Positions 1 to 5,525 are shown, numbered from the stretch's first letter. The stretch: 6,754 nucleotides of DNA from CAYJPV01 sp964396055 (GCA_964396055.1 CAYNDV010000205.1:1-6754); one strand, 5' to 3'. Numbers and translations: made by a program. The notes: generated by a model not told the origin, from the letters alone.

Positions 1-218
1 GGCAGGTGGTCGGGCGCCGGCGTCAGGTGGAAGTACTTCACGTTGCGCATCGGGATCGTCAGCAGGTCGCCGTCGATCTCGACGATGATCTTGTCCGCGT
101 CCAGCGCGCGCTTGACCGTGGCGGCGATGGTCGTGGCGTCCACGCCGGCCTGACGCGGATACCGCACCGACACCTTGGTCCCGTCCATGAAGTGCACCGT
201 GAGGACTGCGTTCTTCAT
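1..218 (-). CDS. Small hypothetical protein, N-terminal part (runs off left edge)
   Basis: Seen: reading the minus strand from ATG at 218-216, 72 codons stay open to the window edge, so the C-terminus and stop are missing. The product starts MKNAVLTVHFMDGTKV and continues with a strand-rich pattern (a DG turn near residues 12-13, an alternating hydrophobic run around residues 44-57 containing IIVEIDGDLL, then a NVKYFHLTPAP segment near 59-69). There is no signal peptide or membrane segment, so it is probably a small cytoplasmic beta-rich protein. I do not recognise the family and assign no function. The start is the first ATG of the frame, but no clear Shine-Dalgarno precedes it, so a leaderless or weakly translated message is possible. 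A second in-frame ATG lies at codon 11. It is divergent from the adaptor operon and may share its control region. Codon use agrees with the neighbouring genes, and the conserved-looking N-terminus makes this frame more credible than the plus-strand frames over it. Confidence 0.6.
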   Translation of the reverse strand, partial: MKNAVLTVHFMDGTKVSVRYPRQAGVDATTIAATVKRALDADKIIVEIDGDLLTIPMRNVKYFHLTPAPDHL

Positions 219-328
219 GGGCGAGAGCTTACTGCGGCGCCGGGATGGTTTCAATCACGTCCACCCAACCAAATCCGCTCCCGCTTCGTCTATCATTCGC
301 GGAGGCGCCCCCGACGAGTCCCATCTGC
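219..328. promoter_or_regulatory. Divergent intergenic control region
   Basis: This 110-base non-coding stretch separates the minus-strand hypothetical gene from the adaptor operon and is less GC-rich than its surroundings, notably at about 247-300. The four plus-strand genes behind it are packed with overlaps, so their main promoter should lie here. The minus-strand gene must also be transcribed from here. An imperfect dyad (GGTT at 247-250 facing AACC at 267-270) is too weak to call an operator. If translation of the first adaptor starts at GTG 362, the region extends to 361. Confidence 0.5.
291..296 (+). promoter_or_regulatory. Possible -10 element of the adaptor operon promoter
   Basis: TATCAT matches the TATAAT consensus at five of six positions and stands out in GC-rich DNA. 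A start near 303 would leave a leader of about 26 bases to ATG 329 or about 59 bases to GTG 362. No convincing -35 element is found 16-18 bases upstream (the bases there read about ACCAAA), so the promoter would need an activator or a different sigma factor. The match could be chance. Confidence 0.25.
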
Positions 329-1579
329 ATGCCCAACGGTTCCACCCGCGCGGAGAAGCGCGTGCGTCCGGCTGTCGCGGTCCTTGCCGCCGCGCTGCTG
401 GCGTCCGCCTGCGCTCGGGCATCAGGGCCCGCCAGCGCGGCGACCGCGGCGCCCGGCACGGCCGTCGTCAGCCGCGGCACCTTCGTGCGCGAGGTGCGCG
501 TCACGGGCACCACCGAGGCCGTCCGCGCTGCCACGACCGTGGCGCCCCGCCTGGCGGGCCAGTCCTTCAGTCTGATCGTGACTCGTCTGGTCGCCGGCGG
601 CACCCGGGTGGTGCCCGGCGACCTGCTCGTCGAGTTCGACCGCCAGGAACAGCTGCGCACCGCCTTCGACCGCCGGGCCGAGTTCGAAGACCTCGAGCAG
701 CAGATCCTGAAGAAACGCGCCGAACTGGCCGCCGCCAGCGCGGCCGACGACACCGCCCTCACCGTGGCGGAGCACGACGTGGGCCGTGCGAAGCTCGACG
801 TCGAGAAGAACCAGTTTCTGCCCACGATCGACGCCGAGAAGAACACGCTGGCCCTCGAACAGGCCACCGCTCGCCTGGCGCAGCTGCGCCAGGCGTCGGC
901 GCTGAAGACACGCTCGGCCGCCGCCGAGATCGCCATCCTCGAGATCCGCCGCGACCGCGCCCGGCGGGCGTGGCGCAACGCCGAGACCAACGTCGAGGCT
1001 ATGATCGCCCGCGCACCCTTTGCGGGCCTGGCCATCCTGAAACAGACCTTCAAGGGATCGCAGATGGCCGAGGTGCAGGAGGGCGACGAGGTGTACGCCG
1101 GCACGCCGGTCGTGGACGTCGTCGATCCCGCCCTCATGCAGGTGCGCGCACGCATTGTCCAGACCGACGGCGGCGCGGTGGCCGTGGGCCAGGCGGCAAA
1201 GATCCGCCTGGACGCGTATCCCGACCTGGTCTTCGACGGGCGCGTCGCGCAGGTGGCGCCGCTGGCGTCCACGTCGCAGCTCACCGCCCGGGTGCGGCAG
1301 TTCGGCGCGGTGATTGCCATCAACGGGTCGCACGAGAAGCTGCTGCCCGATCTGTCGGCAGCCGTGGACATCACCGTCGATCGCCAAGACGGCGTGCTGC
1401 GGCTGCCGCGCGACGCCGTGGCCGTCGGGCCGGACGGCGCGTGGGTTCAGGTGACGGGATCCGGCGGTGGCCGGCGTGCCGTGACGCTCGGGGCCATCGG
1501 GCACGACACCGTCGTGGTGACAAGCGGGCTCGCCGACGGAACGGCCGTCGTGCGGCGTCCCGCCGAGGCTGGACGATGA
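329..1579 (+). CDS. Periplasmic adaptor (HlyD/MacA-like membrane fusion protein) 1, predicted lipoprotein
   Basis: Role from family knowledge: such adaptors link an inner-membrane transporter to an outer-membrane channel. Seen, in 416 residues: a lipoprotein-type signal ending LLASAC (Cys28); a first lipoyl half with VVPGDLLVEFD (94-104); a charged helical hairpin at about 105-222 with a DVGRAKLDV motif shared by the next two genes; a second lipoyl half opening RAPFAGLAIL (228-237) and closing QEGDEVYAG; then beta-barrel and membrane-proximal domains to the C-terminus. The lipobox has Ala at -3, so it fits only the relaxed pattern. The start is uncertain. ATG 329 has no Shine-Dalgarno. GTG 362 has GGAG at 352-355 with 6-base spacing and gives a compact 16-residue signal before the Cys (405 residues); it may well be the true start. 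ATG 245 would put an unlikely tail before the signal. The stop overlaps the next start (ATGA, 1576-1579), so the genes are co-translated. The substrate is unknown. Confidence 0.85.
   Translation: MPNGSTRAEKRVRPAVAVLAAALLASACARASGPASAATAAPGTAVVSRGTFVREVRVTGTTEAVRAATTVAPRLAGQSFSLIVTRLVAGGTRVVPGDLLVEFDRQEQLRTAFDRRAEFEDLEQQILKKRAELAAASAADDTALTVAEHDVGRAKLDVEKNQFLPTIDAEKNTLALEQATARLAQLRQASALKTRSAAAEIAILEIRRDRARRAWRNAETNVEAMIARAPFAGLAILKQTFKGSQMAEVQEGDEVYAGTPVVDVVDPALMQVRARIVQTDGGAVAVGQAAKIRLDAYPDLVFDGRVAQVAPLASTSQLTARVRQFGAVIAINGSHEKLLPDLSAAVDITVDRQDGVLRLPRDAVAVGPDGAWVQVTGSGGGRRAVTLGAIGHDTVVVTSGLADGTAVVRRPAEAGR
352..355 (+). promoter_or_regulatory. Shine-Dalgarno favouring GTG 362 as start of adaptor 1
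   Basis: GGAG followed by 6 bases and then an in-frame GTG at 362-364. ATG 329 has only a GGAGG at 301-305, which is 23 bases away and too far to act. The site supports an internal start that yields the signal peptide MRPAVAVLAAALLASAC. Confidence 0.4.
1543..1558 (+). repeat. 16-base direct repeat, copy 1
   Basis: GGCCGTCGTGCGGCGT near the 3' end of adaptor 1 is repeated exactly at 1662-1677 near the 5' end of adaptor 2. In both genes it is read in the same frame phase as AVVRR. The copies start 119 bases apart and flank the gene junction. In DNA this GC-rich, chance or shared codon use is a realistic explanation. Confidence 0.4.
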
Positions 1580-1582
1580 GCG
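1571..1582 (+). repeat. Junction repeat copy 1 (GGACGATGAGCG)
   Basis: This 12-base sequence encodes the last Gly-Arg and stop of adaptor 1 and the first codons of adaptor 2 in the ATGA overlap. The same 12 bases recur at 2839-2850, at the end of adaptor 2, in the same relation to the upstream reading frame (GGA CGA TGA). This suggests the junction was copied with an adaptor gene during tandem duplication. Confidence 0.5.
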
Positions 1583-2847
1583 CCGCCTGGCGCGCGTGGC
1601 TGTCGCACCGCCGCTGGGTGGCCGGCGGCGCCGTGCTGGTCGTGCTGGGGCTGGTCGCCGTGGCCGTCGTGCGGCGTGGCGCCGCACCCGATTTCCCCAC
1701 GGTCGACGTGGCGCGCGGCGAGTTCGTGGACGTCGTCGAACTGCGCGGCGAAGTCCGGCCGATTGCGTCGAAGGTGCTCACCGCGCCCACCCTGGCCGGC
1801 GACCTGCAGATCGTGAAGCTGGCCAAAGCCAACACGACCGTCAAGGCCGGCGACGTCGTCGTGGAGTTCGATCCCACCACGCTCCAGCGCACGCGCCAGG
1901 AACGCCTGTCCGAGTTGCGGCAGGCCGAGGCCGAGATCGATCAGGCCCGCGCCGACGCCCGCATCGTCGAGGAGCAGAGCCGAACGGCCCTGATGAAGGC
2001 CCGGTTCGACGTCGATCGCGCACAGTTGGACGTGGTAGAAGGTGACATCGTGGCGCGGCTCGACTACGAGCGCGCCAGGCTCGTCCTGGAGGACGCGCGC
2101 CAGAAACTCGTGGAGGCCGACGCGAAGAACAAGGCCGATCTGGCCGCCAACGCCGCCAACCTGGCCGCGAAAGACCGGCGGCGCCAGAAGGTGCGGGCGG
2201 ATCTGGAACGCACCGAGAAGGCCCTGGCCGGCCTGCAGCTCCGCGCGCCGTCGGCGGGCACCGTCAGCCTGCTCTCAAACTGGCGCACCGGCGGCCCCAT
2301 GGGCGGGGCGCAGGAGTTCCGCGAGGGCGACCGCGCGTGGTCGGGGGCCGGCATCGTCGAGTTGCCGGACCTGGCGTCGGTGCACATCGCTGCGCGCCTC
2401 GAGGAGGCGGATCGCGGGCGCCTGGCGGTGGGGCAGAACGCAACGATCCGCGTGGACGCTGTTCCCGACCACGAGTACCGCGCCACGGTCACGGACGTGT
2501 CGCTGCTGGCGCGCGCCGACTTCACGTCTGGCTGGCCGCCGCCCCGCGACTTCGACGTGAAGCTCTCGGTCACCGACGCCGACACGCGTCTCAAACCAGG
2601 CATGACCGCCGCGGTGCGCGTCGCGGTGGATCGAGTCTCGGATGTCATCGTCGTGCCGGCCGAGGCCGTCTCGCTTCGCGATGGCCGGCCCACCGTGTTC
2701 CGCCTGCGCGGGTCGCGGTTCGAGGCCGTGGCCGTCGACGTGGCACGCCGGGGCCGTGAGCAGGTGGTCGTGGCGTCCGGTGTCCAGGCTGGCGACCGGA
2801 TTGCCGCCCGGAGGCCACCGGCCACCCTCGTGAAGGACGGACGATGA
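1576..2847 (+). CDS. Periplasmic adaptor (HlyD/MacA-like membrane fusion protein) 2, inner-membrane anchored
   Basis: A 423-residue adaptor, likely anchored in the inner membrane by one N-terminal helix with the rest periplasmic. Seen in order: positive N-terminus (LSHRRW, 9-14) and hydrophobic helix at about 15-32, with no lipobox Cys; first lipoyl half with VKAGDVVVEFD (89-99); a long Ala/Arg/Glu-rich helical hairpin (about 100-220) including KARFDVDRAQLDV; second lipoyl half starting LRAPSAGTV (222-230) with a Gly-rich loop (RTGGPMGGAQ) before REGD; then beta-barrel and membrane-proximal domains. It ends KDGR. ATG 1576 is chosen because it overlaps the preceding stop, has GAGG at 1565-1568 seven bases upstream, and puts the anchor at the N-terminus. 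The frame is open upstream to 175, but that Arg-rich extension lies over adaptor 1 in another frame and is a shadow. Transported substrate unknown. Confidence 0.88.
   Translation: MSAAWRAWLSHRRWVAGGAVLVVLGLVAVAVVRRGAAPDFPTVDVARGEFVDVVELRGEVRPIASKVLTAPTLAGDLQIVKLAKANTTVKAGDVVVEFDPTTLQRTRQERLSELRQAEAEIDQARADARIVEEQSRTALMKARFDVDRAQLDVVEGDIVARLDYERARLVLEDARQKLVEADAKNKADLAANAANLAAKDRRRQKVRADLERTEKALAGLQLRAPSAGTVSLLSNWRTGGPMGGAQEFREGDRAWSGAGIVELPDLASVHIAARLEEADRGRLAVGQNATIRVDAVPDHEYRATVTDVSLLARADFTSGWPPPRDFDVKLSVTDADTRLKPGMTAAVRVAVDRVSDVIVVPAEAVSLRDGRPTVFRLRGSRFEAVAVDVARRGREQVVVASGVQAGDRIAARRPPATLVKDGR
1662..1677 (+). repeat. 16-base direct repeat, copy 2
   Basis: Second exact copy of GGCCGTCGTGCGGCGT. 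Here it encodes AVVRR at the periplasmic or cytoplasmic border of the N-terminal membrane helix of adaptor 2. Recombination between the copies would delete the junction and fuse the end of adaptor 1 to adaptor 2 in a shifted arrangement. Confidence 0.4.
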
Positions 2848-2850
2848 GCG
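2839..2850 (+). repeat. Junction repeat copy 2 (GGACGATGAGCG)
   Basis: Exact copy of the 12 bases at 1571-1582. It ends adaptor 2 with Gly-Arg-stop and again provides an ATGA overlap with the start ATGAGC. Here, however, the new ATG does not open the next adaptor but a 6-codon mini-ORF, so it looks like a relict or re-used start. Confidence 0.5.
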
Positions 2851-2864
2851 GGGACGCGGCATGA
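2844..2864 (+). other. Six-codon mini-ORF bridging adaptors 2 and 3 (possible translational coupler)
   Basis: ATG 2844 opens a frame coding MSGDAA and stops at TGA 2862-2864. Its start overlaps the stop of adaptor 2 (ATGA, 2844-2847), and its stop overlaps the start of adaptor 3 (ATGA, 2861-2864). AAGGA at 2833-2837 is a good Shine-Dalgarno with 6-base spacing. A ribosome finishing adaptor 2 could restart here and be delivered directly to the adaptor 3 start, closing the only gap in the operon. Whether it is translated is not known; a decayed former start of adaptor 3 is the alternative. Confidence 0.4.
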
Positions 2865-4180
2865 ACCGGACTCGCGCGGCCGTCGTGGCTGGCGTCGGTC
2901 TGGTCGCGGTGGTTGCTGCCTGGGCGTGGTGGCCCGCGTCTGCGCCGGCAGCGACGGCGGCCACGGGCCGCGCCGTGCCCGTCACGCGGGTGGCGAAGGG
3001 CCCCCTGAAACTCGACGTGTACGCCAACGGCGAGCTGCGGGCGAGCCGCGTGGCGTCGCTGATGGCGCCGCCGGTCGGCAGCGCGCTCCGGCTGGTGACG
3101 ATGGCCGAGACCGGAAGCCACGTGCGGCCCGGCGACGTGGCGATGGAGTTCGACCCTGCGTCGCAGCAGTTCGCCCTCGAACAGGCGAACTCGGAACTGG
3201 CTGAGGCCGAGCAGGAGATCATCAAGATGCGGGCCGACGTCGAGCAACGCGCGGCGCAGGACCGCGTGGACCTGCTCACGGCCAGGTTCGACGTCCGGCG
3301 CGCGGAACTCGATGCGCGGGCCGACGAGACGATCATCGCCGCCATCGAACGCCGCAAACGTGTGCTGGCGCTCGAAGAGGCGCGGCGGCGCCTGGCGCAG
3401 CTCGAGGAGGACGTGACGTCGCGGTCCGAGACGAGCCGCGCCGCGCTGGCCGTCGTCGAGGAGAAGCGGACCAAGGCCCGGCTGGCGGCACAGCGCGCCC
3501 GGCAGATCATCGACAGCCTGGTGGTGCGCTCACCCATCGACGGCCTCGTCGTGGCGCGCGAGAACCGCGACGTGACGAACATGTTCTACACGGGCATGAC
3601 GCTGCCGCTCTACCGCCCGGGCGACATGGTCATGTCAGGCCGGCTGGTGATCGAGGTGCACGCCTCCGGCCCGATGGACGTGCGCATCAGGGTCAACGAG
3701 ATCGAGCGGACCAACATCGCCGAGGGGCAGGCGGCCACGGTGGTCGCCCATGCCCTGCCCGGTCAGCCGCTTGCGGCGAAGGTGGCATCGCTGGCCGGCG
3801 CCGCGATGCGCGGATCGTTTTTCGATGACACCGTGGGGCCGCTGCGGATGTTCGACGTCACCCTGCGGCTCGACGAGCCGGATCCCCGGCTGCGGCCCGG
3901 CACGTCCGTGCGGGCCGTCGTGGCCGGCACGGAGGTGCGGGAGGCGTTGACGCTGCCGCGCCAGGCCGTGTTCCAGAAGCAGGGCAAGGCAGTGGTGTAC
4001 GTCCGGACCGGCGGCCGGTTCGAGGCCCGCGAGGTGAAGGTGACGCACCGCTCCGAGAGCCGCGTGGCCGTCGAGGGCGTTGCCGAGGGTGCGGACGTGG
4101 CGCTGGTGGACCCGGAGGCGTCGCCCGGCGGCTCGTCCGCGCCGGCGGCAGGCGCGGCACCCGGAGGGCCGGTTCGATGA
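2861..4180 (+). CDS. Periplasmic adaptor (HlyD/MacA-like membrane fusion protein) 3
   Basis: A 439-residue adaptor, the most divergent of the three. Seen in order: basic start (MNRTR) and hydrophobic segment at about 6-24 ending WAWWPAS, either an uncleaved anchor or a signal peptide cut near APAA; first lipoyl half with RPGDVAMEFDP (89-99); helical hairpin of about 100-218, rich in Arg/Glu/Ala, with TARFDVRRAELD (140-151), the counterpart of the motif in adaptors 1 and 2; second lipoyl half starting VVRSPIDGLVV (221-231) with a long loop carrying NMFYTGMTLPLY before RPGD; beta-barrel and membrane-proximal domains; and a Gly/Ala/Pro/Ser-rich tail over the last 18 residues or so. ATG 2861 has GGGGA at 2850-2854 six bases upstream and overlaps the stop of the mini-ORF. 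The stop overlaps the permease start (ATGA, 4177-4180), which ties adaptor and permease production together. Confidence 0.88.
   Translation: MNRTRAAVVAGVGLVAVVAAWAWWPASAPAATAATGRAVPVTRVAKGPLKLDVYANGELRASRVASLMAPPVGSALRLVTMAETGSHVRPGDVAMEFDPASQQFALEQANSELAEAEQEIIKMRADVEQRAAQDRVDLLTARFDVRRAELDARADETIIAAIERRKRVLALEEARRRLAQLEEDVTSRSETSRAALAVVEEKRTKARLAAQRARQIIDSLVVRSPIDGLVVARENRDVTNMFYTGMTLPLYRPGDMVMSGRLVIEVHASGPMDVRIRVNEIERTNIAEGQAATVVAHALPGQPLAAKVASLAGAAMRGSFFDDTVGPLRMFDVTLRLDEPDPRLRPGTSVRAVVAGTEVREALTLPRQAVFQKQGKAVVYVRTGGRFEAREVKVTHRSESRVAVEGVAEGADVALVDPEASPGGSSAPAAGAAPGGPVR
4163..4168 (+). promoter_or_regulatory. Strong Shine-Dalgarno of the permease gene
   Basis: GGAGGG, 8 bases before ATG 4177, inside the end of adaptor 3. 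It is the strongest internal ribosome site of the operon, so the permease need not rely only on coupling through the ATGA overlap. Confidence 0.6.
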
Positions 4181-5469
4181 AGACCCTGATCGTGCGCGGC
4201 GCGCAGCGCGTCACCCTGCTGGCCGGCGACCTCGCGCCCGAAGTGTCGCAGGGCTGGGACAACCTCCGGACGCACAAGCTGCGGTCGCTCCTGACCATGC
4301 TCGGGATGATCTTCGGCGTGGCGGCGGTCGTGGCCATGCTGTCGATTGGCGCCGGCGCCCGCCAGGAGATCATTGCGTTCATCGAGCAGTTGGGCGTGCG
4401 CAACATCATCGTCGAGGCCCGCGAGTCGACAGATCGCCAGGCGCTGCAGAAAGTCCGCAAGCTCTCGGCGGGCTTGTCGCTCCAGGACCTGCGCGTGCTC
4501 GAGGCCAACGTCGGCGGCCTGGCGGCCACCAGCGCCCGCAAGCGGCTCACGCCGTCGAAGCTGCTGCCGCGGCCCCAGGGCGACATGCCGCTCGTCTACG
4601 GCGTGGCGCCTGCCTACGCGCGGCTGGCCGGGCTGCACGCGGCGTCGGGCCGCTTCTTCGACGCGGCTGACGAAGACACAGCCGCGGCCGTGGCGGTGCT
4701 GGGCCAGGGGGCGGCCGGCGCGCTGTTCGGCGCCGACGACCCGGTGGGCCGCTTCGTCAAGGTGAACGAACAGTGGTTCCGCGTCATCGGTGTGGCGGGA
4801 TCGCAGCTGGCGCCGCAGACGGACCTGGCGGGCCTGCCGGCCGTGGACCGCAACAACATCATCTACGTGCCGCTCGGCGCGGCGCTGCTGCGGCTCGAAG
4901 ACGCGATGAGCTGGCAGAAGGACGAAGTGGACGGCCTCTACCTGTCCCTCGATGCCGGCGCGGACGTGACGACCACCGGGGCGCTCGTGCGCAGCATGAT
5001 CGACGCCATGCACCGCAGCGCCGGCGACTTCGCCGTCGTCGTGCCCGCCGAACTGCTGGCCGAGCAGCAGCGCACGCGGCGGATCTTCGAAGTGGTGATG
5101 GTGGCCATCGCGTCGATCTCGCTGCTGGTGGGCGGCATCGGGATCATGAACATCATGCTGGCCAGCGTGCTCGAGCGGACACGCGAGATTGGCGTCCGCC
5201 GCGCCGTCGGCGCCCGCCGCCGCGACATCGTCCGCCAGTTCCTCGTCGAGACCACCCTGATCACCACCGCCGGCGGCGCCGCGGGCGTGGTGCTGGGCGT
5301 CGGGCTGGCGCAGCTGGTCGGCCGATTCGCCGGGTGGTCCACGATCGTCACGGCGGGGTCCATCGTCCTCGCCTTCGTGGTGTCGGTGTCGGTGGGCTTG
5401 GTGTTCGGCGTGTACCCCGCCCTGCGGGCGGCGACGATGGACCCCGTTCAGGCGCTGCACTACGAGTAG
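4177..5469 (+). CDS. MacB-like ABC transporter permease (FtsX family), without ATPase domain
   Basis: A 430-residue inner-membrane permease of the MacB/FtsX type VII class. Seen in order: a cytoplasmic N-terminal stretch of about 35 residues with LRTHKLRSLLTMLGMIFGV leading into the first membrane helix (about 38-58); a large periplasmic MacB-type core (about 60-300); a second helix (about 304-328) with the signature LLVGGIGIMNIML; the coupling region ERTREIGVRRAVGARRRDI (333-351), which in MacB contacts the ATPase; third and fourth helices (about 357-380 and 391-420); and the family ending MDPVQALHYE. E. coli MacB (about 650 residues) carries an ATPase domain in front; here there is no Walker A, and the length fits a permease half alone. 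Family members are driven by ATP hydrolysis and use the periplasmic core mechanically rather than as a membrane channel. The partner ATPase must be encoded elsewhere. The intact coupling motif argues that it still binds one. Confidence 0.92.
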   Translation: MKTLIVRGAQRVTLLAGDLAPEVSQGWDNLRTHKLRSLLTMLGMIFGVAAVVAMLSIGAGARQEIIAFIEQLGVRNIIVEARESTDRQALQKVRKLSAGLSLQDLRVLEANVGGLAATSARKRLTPSKLLPRPQGDMPLVYGVAPAYARLAGLHAASGRFFDAADEDTAAAVAVLGQGAAGALFGADDPVGRFVKVNEQWFRVIGVAGSQLAPQTDLAGLPAVDRNNIIYVPLGAALLRLEDAMSWQKDEVDGLYLSLDAGADVTTTGALVRSMIDAMHRSAGDFAVVVPAELLAEQQRTRRIFEVVMVAIASISLLVGGIGIMNIMLASVLERTREIGVRRAVGARRRDIVRQFLVETTLITTAGGAAGVVLGVGLAQLVGRFAGWSTIVTAGSIVLAFVVSVSVGLVFGVYPALRAATMDPVQALHYE

Positions 5470-5485
5470 ACTCGCGCTACACTCA

Positions 5486-5517
5486 CCCTGCGCGCGGCCC
5501 GTCGCCGGCGCGCAGGG
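5486..5517. promoter_or_regulatory. GC-rich hairpin ahead of the CpaF gene (attenuator or ribosome-site mask)
   Basis: CCCTGCGCGC at 5486-5495 pairs perfectly with GCGCGCAGGG at 5508-5517. A further GGC/GCC pairing inside (5496-5498 with 5504-5506, leaving G5507 bulged) gives about 13 pairs around a 5-base loop. It begins 16 bases after the permease stop. No T-run follows, so it is not a classical intrinsic terminator. The right arm takes in GGG of the Shine-Dalgarno GGGAGG, so folding could reduce initiation of the next gene. Confidence 0.5.
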
Positions 5518-5520
5518 AGG
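5515..5520 (+). promoter_or_regulatory. Shine-Dalgarno of the CpaF gene
   Basis: GGGAGG, 5 bases before the start GTG 5526. It decides this non-ATG start: the first in-frame ATG comes about 20 codons later and would cut into the N-terminal domain. Half of the site lies in the stem of the hairpin just upstream. Confidence 0.7.
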
Positions 5521-5525
5521 GCGCC

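Noticed and set aside
243..276. Imperfect dyad GGA-GGTT / AACC-TCC in the divergent region as an operator
   Set aside because: Only 4 plus 3 matching bases with unequal gaps; this is expected by chance.
175..1575. In-frame open upstream extension of adaptor 2, which would give a protein of about 890 residues
   Set aside because: The first 467 residues are Arg/Gly/Pro-rich without domains and lie over adaptor 1 in another frame. The true start at 1576 has a Shine-Dalgarno, an ATGA overlap and an N-terminal anchor.
422..1687. Minus-strand open frame of 421 codons opposite adaptor 1 (and another at 229-1374)
   Set aside because: Composition is shadow-like, the two antisense frames overlap each other, and the plus strand holds a convincing adaptor.
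2275..3582. Minus-strand open frame of 435 codons opposite adaptors 2 and 3
   Set aside because: It crosses the junction of two real genes, is Arg/Ser/Ala-rich, and has no motif or ribosome site.
3763..5460. Minus-strand open frame of 565 codons opposite the permease and end of adaptor 3
   Set aside because: His/Arg/Gly/Asp-rich low-complexity shadow typical of the antisense of high-GC genes; the opposite strand has unmistakable MacB/FtsX motifs.
5486..5525. Intrinsic terminator after the permease gene
   Set aside because: The stem is strong, but no T-run follows and the arm merges with the ribosome site of the next gene, so a classical Rho-independent terminator is not supported.
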